Assembly (NCBI GenBank): GCA_034698045.1
Contig: JAQGAU010000250.1
Coordinates: 1 to 33,150, forward strand
Length of the DNA: 33,150 nucleotides
Reading direction: 5' to 3'
Source of the DNA: Paramacrobiotus richtersi
Taxonomy: Eukaryota > Tardigrada > Eutardigrada > Parachela > Macrobiotidae
The position numbers and the translations under genes were made by a program. Positions 12,529 through 23,422 of this stretch are shown here, in pieces. Every line of letters starts with the position of its first letter. Positions within the stretch are counted from its first letter, which is position 1. A model generated the notes under the pieces. The model was given only the letters and a program-made list of their open reading frames with translations. It was not told where the DNA came from and did no database searches.

Positions 12529-14769
12529 ATGGGCTGGTGGAGGTTTGTCCTTTTTTTAAAACTCTCAATCGAATTTCTTACGGTTTCGTATGTCGACAGA
12601 CATAAATGTAATATTATGGTGCGCGATGACTTCGGTGCACATTTTTTCCCCACAGATATCTTGGTGGATCTTGCGTTTCTCGACGTTTTTCAAGCGTAAG
12701 TGAAAGTCTTTTGTAGTTTTGTTTTGCTGCTGATAACTTACAGTAATTCTAGCCATGTGGAACGGAAAAATATTTGAATGATGAAGTTTGTTTTTAGACG
12801 TCCGGCTGGCAGCCTGTGTGTGCGAGGTTCTCTTCCACCGGCATTGTGGATACATCGGAAGTGTTGTTTTCCAAAAATGGAAGCTGCGGAATTGTTCAGC
12901 TCAATAAGCCGAAAGCGCTCAATTCCCTTTCTTTAAATATGGTTCGCCTGATGCATGAACAATTAAAGGTAAATGTTGTCAATTGGGGAATACGATTGCA
13001 TGCTGTAGCTATAGAATACTAGAAATTGAAAAATTGAATAGAATAATGGAAATGCACTCCTTGTAGACGGCAAGCACTGCCAAGGCTCGTTGCGGATTAG
13101 TTTGTTTAATATTTTTAATCCATTGGATTGAATAATTCAAAAAATAGCGGGTAAATTAAACCTGAATGTAATCACTTTGTCTGTAGCATAAAGTATGGTG
13201 GTATTTTTTTAGCAATGGAGCAACGAAGATGTCAAACTCGTATTGTGCAAAGGGAGTGAGAAGGCCTTTTGTGCGGGAGGCGATATCGTAGGTGAGTTTT
13301 TGGCAACATTCGTTAATTTCGATTGCATGGGCAGGCATGTGGATGGGTCAGTCCAGGCAAATGTTTTTTGGTGCAAGTGTGTCATTGCCGTACCGTTTTC
13401 AGCCCTTTACAAGAATGCAAAAAATCCAGACAACACTTTCCAAGATGATTTCTTTCGGGAAGAATACACGTTGGATCATCAGATTGGAACGCTTGCTGTT
13501 CCGTATGTCGCATTCATTCACGGCATCACAATGGGCGGCGTAAGTCTGTCACGACCGGCAAGAATAATGTTGTGTCAGTTCGCATTCGCCGCGATGATCA
13601 TTATTCAATTCCATTACTTTTGTTATGTGAAGGGTGTCGGAATATCGGTGCACGGTAAATATCGTGTGGCGACGGAGAAGACCATGTTTGCCATGCCAGA
13701 GACCGCAATAGGCTTCTTTGTTGATGTCGGAGGCTCGTACTTCCTTCCGAGATTACCTGGACAGATCGGCACCTATCTGGCACTGACGGGCACTCGATTA
13801 ACTGGGAAGGACGTCAAACTTGCTGGAGTGGCTACTCATTTCGTGGATGCAGAACTGGTAGGCACTGTGTAGTATTCTATCAGTCGCTTTTACACTGTGT
13901 CGTCATTGATACTGCAAGAAACTGAAAATGGATACAGTTGTTCATAACTTGCTTCGCCGCTCGATTTTATGAAGGCTTTAATTATTTTTATTGCAGCTTC
14001 CGGCTTTGGAGAAAGACCTCGTCGCCATTAAAACTCCAACATCTGAAACTGTCAACGAAATGCTGTGCCGATATGAAAAGAAGGTAAAATCAGTAGTCGG
14101 TGTACAGGGTGGGTTTTTCGGCACAAACTGAGCAGTTTCAGATGTCTCGTACCGTAGTCTGGTCTTCATGAACGTTTTTTTACCGGAACAATTCCGCCAT
14201 CATCTGATTGTTTGAATGTGGTTTGTGCAGAGCGCATCGTTTAAAGATCACGAGTTCTCGCTTAGCAGGGAACTTAGCTCCATCAGTACCATTTTCAAAG
14301 CCACCTCTATGGAAGAGATTATTCGACGGCTTGAAAAAGAAAATTCTGAGTGGTCAAGAAAAACTCTGAGCATAATCCGAGCAGTGGTAATGCTTGCGTT
14401 TTTTCGTTACGTGAACGATATGGAAAACTTTTTGGGGTTTTTTCAGAGTCCTACATCCTTAAAGATTGCTCTTCGCCAAATGCACGAAGGTCGAAGCAAA
14501 ACGCTCGCAGAATGTTTTCAGATGGAATTTCGCGTTTCGCAGCGAATTTTACAAGGGAACGATTTCTACGAAGGTGTGAGAGCAAGTAAGTGTTTCACCT
14601 TCGTCAGCGATATAATCTTTCATCGTATTGAAACTTGTTTCTATTAGAACTTCTCGATAAGGATAACCAGCCCCGGTGGAAGCCAGCAACCATAGAAGAA
14701 ACCGATGGCGCTGATATCGATGCTCACTTCGTCCCATTTACCAATCCGGAGAAGGAGCTCAAAATTTAA
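12529..14769 (+). CDS. HIBCH: 3-hydroxyisobutyryl-CoA hydrolase, mitochondrial (ten exons)
   Basis: HIBCH hydrolyses 3-hydroxyisobutyryl-CoA in valine breakdown in the mitochondrial matrix. Exons are 12529-12542, 12656-12695, 12798-12968, 13213-13291, 13403-13539, 13633-13857, 13997-14083, 14231-14386, 14447-14585 and 14648-14769. All phases agree and give 389 residues (human about 386). The first coding exon is only 14 nt (MGWW plus two bases). With exon 2 it makes an arginine/serine-rich presequence, then [17 protein letters not shown]. Crotonase-fold motifs follow: [23 protein letters not shown] (92-100), HGITMGGGVG (oxyanion loop), MPETAIG with E170, DVGG with D178, [36 protein letters not shown] and DFYEGVRA. 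These mark HIBCH rather than an enoyl-CoA hydratase. The usual proline before DVGG is valine (V177). Confidence 0.95.
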
Positions 14770-15118
14770 GTTCGTATTTTTTATGTGATAGGAAGGAATC
14801 TTCACACAGATCTGATAACTGTTCTGGTTGCAGTAGACTTTCGGGGTTTTTCCGGTTTTAAATCGTTAGTCTTTATTCACTGGTAATAAGTTGAATAAAA
14901 ACCTATGCAGGAAAAACTGCATTTCTCGCCAGACAACCTCGCTTTGGTACAGTAAATCCCTATATATCACAAACAACGCTACTCCAAACAGCGTTAAAAC
15001 CATTCAGTCCGGTTAACCGTTGAAAATGCAGATACAGTAGCAAGCAGTATCAAGTGTTTGTCAACGGATTCCGCGAGAATAAAATTAAGGGAAGACAACC
15101 CCAACAAAAAACATCCCG
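14770..15118. terminator. Convergent 3' ends of HIBCH and TIM14 with facing poly(A) signals
   Basis: A plus-strand AATAAA is at 14894-14899 and a minus-strand AATAAA at 14877-14872. Each would end its gene after passing the other's signal, so the two 3' UTRs would overlap slightly. A further plus AATAAA lies near 15078. No coding sequence is seen. Confidence 0.5.
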
Positions 15119-16250
15119 TCATCTTTTCTGGGCGTCAAGAAGATCTTTGGCTTCATTTATCTTAGCCGCAAGGTAAGGAGAACCACCTGCAAACAAAAAT
15201 GCCGGTAATACTCTTCACAGCCGAGTTTCCGAATGCATCTATTCACATTTTACAAATCAACTTACGCACACTGCGGCACACATCACAATTATTTGAATTA
15301 ATAACAAAGTGAACAGACACACTGCTAGAAATACATTTCACAGTATTTCACAACGCTGCGCAAATCTGACAACAATTCATTTAGTAACCTTGTGAAAACG
15401 AAAAAAACTGCACACGTCACATATAATTATTAGAAATCACTGAATTTGTCTACACGTTTAAACAGATTTACTGTTGTACACAAGCTTGAAAGCCTTCTGC
15501 TCCAATTTCTGCTTATTTTACTGTGTCCAGGCCTACCTTTATCGGGGTGATTCAGTACCATTATTCGTTTATGAGCATCCTTGATTTTTCCTTTACTCGC
15601 AGAAGGGCTGCAAAGAATAAGCCAACATAACATGCTGACATAATACAGTAACGTTCAAGTTACCCCATTTACCGGTATACCGCAGAAAATATTTGTTAAT
15701 CTTTTTAGTGTTACAGGTTAATAATAAGGTTCTTACAATCCTACACAAGCTCAAAATAATCTCTTCTACATTATTATAGTTATTATATTATTATAACTAA
15801 AAATGATCCTCTTGCAATCTCACATATAAGTTAAAAATAAATGACAAAAACAACAAGAAAAAACAAGAAACAGCACAGAAATGTAAAAATATTAGCATTA
15901 AATTTTTATGTTTGCTCGGCGTTCTACATACGGTAAACCTTTTACGTACGGTCATTACGGGAACATACCTGACACCGAGAATCAAGGATGCTTCTCGCTT
16001 ATCCATTTTTGGTTCAAATCCACCTTTATAATACTTGGAATTTGCCCCAAATGCAGAAACAGCGCTGGGGATCTCGAGTTTCTGCAGCATCGGTTTCCCG
16101 TGACGCATCAGGAACCGACCTGAAATGTTGAAAAACTTTCATACAAAAAGTAAGAACCCGATCTGGCGAAACGTTCTCATGTGCGTAAATCTCACCTGCT
16201 ATTCCCACTCCAGCCATCGCCAATCCGGCCAAAATCAATCCAGAAGACAT
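15119..16250 (-). CDS. DNAJC19: TIM14/DNAJC19-type J-protein of the mitochondrial import motor (four exons)
   Basis: TIM14 (Pam18) sits in the inner membrane and stimulates mtHsp70 at the TIM23 import channel. Exons 16250-16196, 16119-15969, 15607-15537 and 15186-15119 keep phase and give 114 residues, against about 116 in human DNAJC19. Residues 3-20 form the glycine-rich membrane helix ([16 protein letters not shown]). The family hallmark [20 protein letters not shown] leads into a short J domain: [20 protein letters not shown] with HPD at 89-91, then [17 protein letters not shown]. The N-terminal in-frame ATG gives a helix of the expected length with almost no residues before it, as in the family. 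DNAJC15 is a longer relative; the short N terminus favours DNAJC19. The gene converges on HIBCH. Confidence 0.94.
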
Positions 16251-16643
16251 TTTCGGCGACGAGCGACCAAGATCAGGTCAATCCCAGATAATTGTCAAAT
16301 TGTGAGTCGACGAATCCCGACAAAAAACGATGATTTTCAACAGGATGCGATGTTCGACAAAACCGGGAAGGAACTTAAAGGAAGCAATCAAGGAAGACTT
16401 CTCGGTCACTTCTGTCGATTACAAATGTATAAATGAGATAAATGAAAATCAGAACTTATTATTAGTTATTAAAAAAGCAGTGTTACGGCAAACAATGCAA
16501 TAATTTGTACAATAATTGGTTCTACAAATTCTACCAATGACTAGTGCGCACGCAGCCTCCAGTCGAAGGGGCAACCACGCCATAAGTCACTTGCGCCCGT
16601 AGCGGCTGCCGTTAACACCGAGAACGAAACCGTCTAATACAGT
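16251..16643. other. Upstream region of TIM14, no gene recognised
   Basis: Moderately GC-rich near 16540-16640, otherwise AT-rich. The plus-strand frame 16125-16436 is antisense to TIM14 exon 1 and has no motif. Confidence 0.3.
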
Positions 16644-16790
16644 TCATACGTTCGGCCCGAGGGCGGGCACGAAACTGGAGATCTTGGACCGGAACTGGAA
16701 GTTTCGCGCACTACATACAGTCGAACGACTCGTACTGTTTTCAGAATCATATCGAAATTCAAAATCCTCCGGCGCACCTCCGCCGCACTT
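16644..16790 (-). other. Possible terminal coding exon, unknown gene
   Basis: After a good acceptor (AACATAGTTTTCAG) the minus strand is open for 48 codons to a TGA, beginning KCGGGAPEDFEFRYDSEN and ending SSFVPALGPNV. Composition and absence of low complexity look coding. I could not find the exon before it among the AT-rich sequence at 16800-17100, so this may be chance. The family is unknown. Confidence 0.22.
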
Positions 16791-16799
16791 CTGAAAACT

Positions 16800-17240
16800 A
16801 TGTTGATAATTACTGAACAAAGAATCTGATAAAGAACTGACCCAGTAATTAGCTTAGGACTGTAATATTGCGTATAATATTATATACTACTAGTCCATTA
16901 TCGACGACTTCGGTCTTGCTGTGAACTATCGCACAGTAATTAACTGTTTTATACAGGAGCTTTTGTATACAACAATAGTACTTTTAATTAATTGTTAATA
17001 GTTCTTACTACTAGTTTATTAATTATTACTAGTATTTTCGTCACGAACAGCATCAAAGCATCGTATAGCATTGTATAGCTATATACATATTGCACTGTAC
17101 ATGTGCTATACATTTAGAATTTCGTTTCTTTCAGACACTTTCCAACTTTTGCTTACGAAGCTGTCCTCTTATTATTAAGCTGTTGAACGTCTTTTTATTC
17201 TTCTTATTGGCAAGACTCAAGAGCACAGATTTGCACAAAA
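16800..17240. other. AT-rich non-coding stretch
   Basis: Very AT-rich, with many TAATTA and ACTAGT-type palindromic words. No open frame of note is present on either strand. Confidence 0.3.
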
Positions 17241-17570
17241 ATGTACGTGTCTTTTTTCTCCGAACCGCCCGGACCATGACGCGTATGGCTGCCGTGGGCG
17301 GTCCGACCTATGGGCGTTGTTTATTAATGTTCTCAAGCAAGCAAGGAAGGAAGTCTCAGGTCAGGTACGAGAGTTTACTTTCTAGCTCTGAATAAACAAG
17401 CGCATGCATGATTATAACACTGTTGGCGAACTCACCGCTACGGTTATGGTAGTGTCATTTTTCTGCAGCACCTGAACGTTAAGGATTTTAGAGTTTCTTT
17501 TTTAATCCTTCTTGTTTTCATCAAATTCTGTAACTTCTGTTGCTGCAGACGGCCAGATTCGACTAATTAG

Positions 17571-18029
17571 TACGAGATATTGACCCGGACAGCTGAACCG
17601 CCGAGTTTCCAACATCTAGATCTGTCTGCTAACTGGGATTACGTAAGGACTGCTTCCTTCCCGCACTGCAACTGGTTGCCCACCAAAGCGCATCAACAGG
17701 TAGGAAGCACAAGAGAACCTTACGAGTCGTAGTCATTTTTCTGCCTTCTACTCAGGCTTCTAGGTTGTTAACCTTCTGCATTCCGTATCGGGTATCTGAT
17801 CGTGCCGTGCTTCTATAGTTAGTTTGGTTTTACGCACACCTCACTTGTCAGTATCAAATACGAAAGCTGGAAAAAGGGCAGGTGCTACGTTATTTCCGTA
17901 TGCAACCTAGTTCCTGTCAAACCAGAATCGATTGATTTTTTACTTGTGCGGCAGTTGTGCCAGTATGCCTTACTATTATGCCTTGACATTTCGCGGGCAG
18001 CCGCACTTTTGCCGTGCTGGCAGTCAGCG
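17571..18029 (+). other. Two possible coding exons (17571-17699, 17955-18029), unknown gene
   Basis: The first runs from an AATTAG acceptor to CAACAG|GTAGGA, 43 open codons including SANWDYVRTASFPHCNWLP. The second runs from GTGCGGCAG to TCAGCG|GTATGA, 25 open codons with a hydrophobic stretch (YALLLCLDISRAAALLPC). Both are phase 0 at each end and can be joined. No start exon, stop exon or family match was found, so this is a weak candidate only. The opposite strand over the first exon is also partly open. Confidence 0.2.
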
Positions 18030-19825
18030 GTATGATTACGGAAATGCTAGACTAAAAACCCGAACGGATTTTATGAATAATTACCATTCCTGTCAGTATT
18101 TTCCTATCACTTTATTACTGCATATCAGGGATATGTATATATGTAGTGGCAGTTTTAGATCACGAAGCTGTCAAGCTTGGGACGGAATTGTCTCAAGTAC
18201 AACACACGATGTAGAGACCAATAATTAGACATGAATTATGAATAATTGTTATTGATATTGTGACATGAACGTAGACGACACGAAATGCTTTGCTACCAGA
18301 AATTCCACGTGATAAGCACGGACGTAATGCACCTGTAGGCTGTCGTTATTCTATGAAATGCCGTCGTTCGGATTTTATGAAGGCGCGGTTATTAAACTGA
18401 AAGCTGCTGCATACAAATACAGTAAAGCGTGCCGCATGGCCTAATTTAATACGAACTCGAACGTAAGTAAATTTCTTACCGGCAGTTCACATAACACCGT
18501 GCATTTGCCGTATTATTCAAAGGCACCGATGATTATATTCCGAATGAATCGGAGTTGAATGGAAAGTGCGGTGAGTTATTGTATCATCCGCCATTATGTA
18601 TTTTATATAACCGAATAATTTTATCAGGGTCAATATTAGACAACCGTATGTATACATATGTACTATTTCTTTGAATATTGTTATTTCTTTGAATTTTGTT
18701 ATATGTAAATATATCGGTCATGTTTCTGTGCGCTCTGTACATGTACTGTGCGGTTTGCGTTATCGCATTTTCTTCAATAATATTAATAATTATTACGGCA
18801 GCTACGTATACTAGCTAGAATGTTCCGTTCGCAGCTCACTGCACTGTCAACGTCGTGATTCGTTCGGCAAAGTTTTTCTTGAATCGTACTATAATCACCG
18901 TGGACAATGGCTGTCCCAAGCATGTTTCGTAAGTTTCCGGCTTTTCGGATTTCCTAACAAGCGTTAGAATCAGTAATAATGACTGTACAGAGCTACATAC
19001 CAGAATATTAATGCTCATAATCATATACATATGCATCGTGGTAACTACCTGTTTTACCTATCTGTAATTCATAACCGTAAGCGGTAAGTTAAAATCAACG
19101 CAAGTCTTGGTTGATAATATTTATCATAAACGCGGCCATTTTCTTTCGTCTTCATATTAAAGTCTGTGTAAAAAAGTTCTCCCCGCCATTTCCGAATATT
19201 TGATTAGCTGTTTCACGTATTATCGGAGTTTTATCAGTCCTATAAATTACTCACGACCAATAAAGCGCTGTAAAACTTTCGTGTGTGTTTGATTAGCCTT
19301 CGTTTCGCACTGTTTGCTCTTGAAATGACTCGCTATATCTGGAAAACCTATGAACGTGTACGATATATATATGCAGATATCATATGTCATATTTCACGAG
19401 ATCGAAATTCGTCATATCGGCAGTCGTAGCGTAACATGTTGCACACCGAGGTCCGTCCGTCACTGCTGAAATCTAGTTGTTTCAATAATAATATCTTATT
19501 TATTTGCCGCAGCTCATAGCTTTATCTTGATACGTTTGTTTGAACTTTCAATGGTACGTGAGCTATCAGTTCCGATAGCATACCGGTACCACTGCGGGCA
19601 CGTATTGATTCCGCTTGGGTAGCAAGAGACAATCCAACCCGGAAAACTCAAGATATTTAAAACTGTTTTCCGTGTATGCTGCTGGAAGTGTTGAGCGTTC
19701 TGACTATTACTTTCGGCGTACGAAGGTTATTGTACAGTATAATATCTGAGCGGATTTTTATTTTGTCGCAGCGAGGAAGGATCTCCGACAGTTTGACCTT
19801 TGTGGATTCTAATTAATACACCAAA
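18030..19825. other. Intergenic region upstream of the first tetraspanin
   Basis: Nothing supportable is seen on either strand. The frames here are short, AT-rich and without motifs. The tetraspanin promoter and any 5' untranslated exon should lie near the right end. Confidence 0.35.
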
Positions 19826-21857
19826 ATGGGACTCAACTGTGGCGCCTCCTGTGCGAAGTATGTGCAGCAGTGGATGTGATCCTGTCCAGAGACTTCGTCT
19901 TCGTAAACTAAAAAAATTTTTTTCTGTTGTAGATACGTATTGTTTGCCTTCAACGTTATCTTCTTTTTGGGTGGTGCGGCCGTATTAGGTATCGGAATAT
20001 GGATTTTGGTAAGTCCGCGTATGATATCTCTGGATTTTTAAATTCATACATGAATATACGATCTTTGATGTTTCAAACATTTTTTGTGTTGTATTAAGGT
20101 GCACTTTTGTTGTTGTGACTATTTCTTGATAATTTTGTTGGAGTTTTTATTCTCACTTGTTCAAAGCAGTTTCGCAATTCATTGTCGAATAATGTTGAAC
20201 GGATGTAATCAACGATCTGAAGGATTTTAACAGTTCGGTTGTAGTTTGCGAATCTCGCTCGTTAAGCAACAATAGCCAATAGAACTACGATATAGCACAT
20301 TGACGTATGTACTGGATAATGGACCTATTTCCTGTTTACCTAATAATAATATCGAAACAAAAGAATTATTTAGATTAACAATGGGACATATGGTAGGAGG
20401 TCTGTTACAGTTGTTGACAAAGTCGGAAATTATGTTAACGTGTGGAATAACATTCGGAAATTGTAGGTGAGCGCTTCCAGCTTCCAGTCGGTAGTTGACA
20501 AGATCTCTCCCCAGAGCGGCGATGTAATGGATGGCAGTATTCTGTCATCCAGCCATACGACGGTACAAACTGTGGGTGGAGTTTTGGTTGGCGTGGGTGG
20601 CTTTGTCTTCCTGGTTGGTTTCTTGGGTTGTTGTGGAGCTTGCAAGGAATGGCGACCACTGCTTGTTTCCGTGAGTACTGCAATTATCGTTCAGAGAAGG
20701 TTACATATGTACTGCGTCAAAGGTTACTTTCGCGCTTACATGTCTTCGCCGATTTGTCGTACCAAATCGCCTCGTTGATCGTGTTTACTGTTTAAATGAG
20801 TTAATCACGCGAAGGTTATACTCGTATCCCATTTGCCTTGTACATATTTTAATATGGAATCGTGTGCCAAAATTGGGCTTATATTATTGCTTGTAGTACG
20901 CCATTTGTCTCATCATTGTTATGCTGGTGGAAGTGGGTGTCGGCATCGCGGTTGGGGTATACAAGGATAAAGTAAAAGAATATGCCACGACTGAACTGGG
21001 AAAGATCGCCATCAAATACGATTACGTACCTACGACTTTGTTGGATTCGAATCGGTTCGCAGTGAACAAGACAACCGGTGGTGACCCAGCCAGCATTCAG
21101 GCTACTGCGGCATTCAATGCCCTGCACACCTGGGTAAGTAACTAGGCCAAGCTAAACAAGCGAATCGTAGTGCGTACCATTGAACATTTTTAAACTTCAA
21201 GTATTTCTACGTGATCGACTACGACTTGTGTAATTTCTTCCAGATCGGTTGTTGTGGTATCACAAACGCAGCTGTGGACTTCGCTGGTTCGCCGTACTCC
21301 CTTAACCCCAAGGGCGGCTTGTTGCCGCCCGTATTTTGCTGCAAATTCCAAGATCCAGCCGTGCTGATGTTGCAAAATGGAGAATGTTATGCCAGCACGG
21401 GTCGGGCTGATTCGCGTTATTCTAATTTTAACCAGGTACATCCGAGTTTCTGCAATACAATGAACTAGCCTTTTTAACGAATTTTTTGCTTGGGTCTGCA
21501 TAATTCCTTTTTACTTACTTAATTTGTTTTTTATTCCGTCACCAATTTATATATGTACATAAATGACACAACTGGTGTTTTGACCCCTGAACTTTCGTTT
21601 TGTGGCATATAATATATAGTGATGGTACTTTCTTTGCCAGGGCTGTGTAAGTCGAATCGAGACTTTCATTCAAGCCAACGCACCTATTATAATTGGCGTG
21701 GCTGTGGGAATCGGCCTAATTGAGGTAATGTGTGATTTGTTAATCCTACATAAGAAATGAAAAACTCATAATTGTACTTTTTCCTTTTCAGTTGGTCGGC
21801 GTTTTCTTTGCTTTCTGCCTATGTTGTGCGATTGGAGATAAGAATCGATATGATTAA
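19826..21857 (+). CDS. Tetraspanin (seven exons)
   Basis: Tetraspanins are four-helix membrane proteins that organise partner proteins at the plasma membrane or in endosomes. Exons 19826-19857, 19933-20008, 20467-20670, 20897-21133, 21244-21435, 21641-21724 and 21792-21857 keep phase and give 296 residues. Helices: about 12-36, 73-96, 105-125 and 262-292. Helix 2 ends in GFLGCCGACKEW, the family signature with likely palmitoylated cysteines; Cys5 and Cys9 are also near the membrane. The large loop has the invariant CCG (186-188), a second CC (215-216), C231 and C249, so six cysteines, and a possible N-glycosylation site (NKT) before the CCG. The tail is short (IGDKNRYD). Poly(A) signal AATAAA is at 22213-22218. 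The overall type is CD63/CD151-like, but the orthologue is not assigned. Confidence 0.95.
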
Positions 21858-22212
21858 TCTGTGACCTTTTCTTCCAGAACGTCTGGATGTTATTTTTTGC
21901 GGAGTTTTTATAGAGTTTTGAACTAATCGTTACCGTTTTTCTGGTCTCGACAATGCCAAGATTTTGCTTTTGTATTGTGAGATAGAGGCCACAGAGCTTG
22001 ACCAAAGTATGGATCTTTAATATAGCGGGTTCACCGTTGTCATTGTATTTTTTCTGTGCCTATTGCGTTAGTCAGTTGGATGGCATTGATTCGCGAAGAT
22101 TGTGACTGTTTTCCCGCGATGACTCCTTTAAGTTTTACTACGTCATAATTTTACATCTCACATTGTGGTTTCGTTTCCCAGTGATGATGGATTTGTGAGC
22201 CAAGTTTGCGGA

Positions 22213-22218
22213 AATAAA
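22213..22218 (+). terminator. Poly(A) signal of the first tetraspanin
   Basis: AATAAA lies about 355 bp after the stop codon, followed by a T-rich stretch. No stronger candidate is nearer. Confidence 0.6.
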
Positions 22219-23211
22219 GTGAGTTTAATAATTATGTAAGAAATAACGTTTTCATTGAACCAAACAAGAAGGCTGTGGTAGATCAGCGCTTAGCTACAGG
22301 CCGTCCACATTCGGTCATACCGCGGAAAATCGCATCCCGTGCGCATCGTTGATCAGTGTTCCCCTGTGGCCACTACCAGTATTGCTTGTCGCTTCCTGTC
22401 GGCAACCACGAATTTCTGGCCATATCTCTTACACAAGTCAGTGGTGCAGCCAAGGCATGACAAAAGAATCGAAGGTCCATAATCAAGTGGAAGACTTCTC
22501 GTGTTGGCTTTTGCTGTCGGAAACAGCTCGGCTCGAAGTTGGTATACCGGAAGTGATGGGACTGTAACTAAACGAGGAGAGGAAATGTTTAGATCACAGA
22601 CCAGACGTAGACCCTGTATATGGAAGGATGGTGCAGCCGGCGTTGTTATACGTACACGGAGGTTCCGCCTTCAACATCAAAATATTAACAAGATTAAATC
22701 GAACTGGAACCTAATTTTGTACTAAAATGTTTGAAAGTAATGTATACTGAATGTGCTGTGGGATGGACGACAGTCACTCGTACCCGGAAAATAAAACGGG
22801 AAGTTTTGTCAGTTTCGGTTGTGGAACTGTTTCTTTCTACAGTTTTACAAATGTCTATATCCTACGTTTGTCCTTGCCGGTGCATGCATATCTTGTGGCT
22901 AGTGCAGTTACAATTCAGTTAGCCAAATATACAGAATAAAATCAAGGTTGTTGTAAACAAAAAAGTCCGGAACGAAAAAGCGCAACCTACACGTTATATG
23001 TCTGATCTACTGTACAGATAGATATCGAACATTTGGTACGACGTTCCTGTATGTTTATTTTTCATGACAGTATGAATTGTTGATTATTGTTCCATAATGT
23101 ACCTACTATCCACACTGTAATAATCGTATAACATAGCATGCTTATCGAGGGCGAGATCAAACAACCATTTTTTATTGGTTTGTGACACGCGACATTTGTC
23201 ACCGACCTTGC
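22219..23211. other. Region between tetraspanin 1 and the retrotransposon
   Basis: No gene is recognised. The 3' end of the retrotransposon must lie somewhere in or just right of this stretch, but I found neither a long terminal repeat nor a clear polypurine tract. Small plus-strand frames at 22349-22939 have no motifs. Confidence 0.35.
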
Positions 23212-23409
23212 CTATGCAATACAGCAAAATATAACTGACTCAATGAATAAAATTCCTTGTTGATACAGGAAAATTCGATCTGGATCACGTACACAATGAG
23301 ACTTTACCAGACAAATAAGTCGATGACCTTCAAGTATCCATTCCTTCAAATAAGGAGACGGCAACATCTTATCATTGTTAACCACAAATAATTCACAAAA
23401 CCACCACAA
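23212..23409 (-). other. Short open frame just downstream of pol
   Basis: A 65-codon frame with no ATG at its start follows the pol stop by 14 bp. It contains KMLPSPYLKEWILEGHRLIC, which has no low complexity but matches nothing I know. It may be element 3' sequence, a decayed extra reading frame or chance. Confidence 0.2.
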
Positions 23410-23422
23410 TTAAACAAAGAAT

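Noticed and set aside
13243..13872. 209-codon unspliced frame in HIBCH
   Set aside because: It reads through two introns (13292-13402 and 13540-13632) that happen to stay open; family alignment demands the spliced form.
17640..17712. Minus-strand RFGGQPVAV, recalling the FGGPPV motif of ligand-gated chloride channels
   Set aside because: The match is nine residues only; no neighbouring exon carries the Cys-loop or membrane helices.
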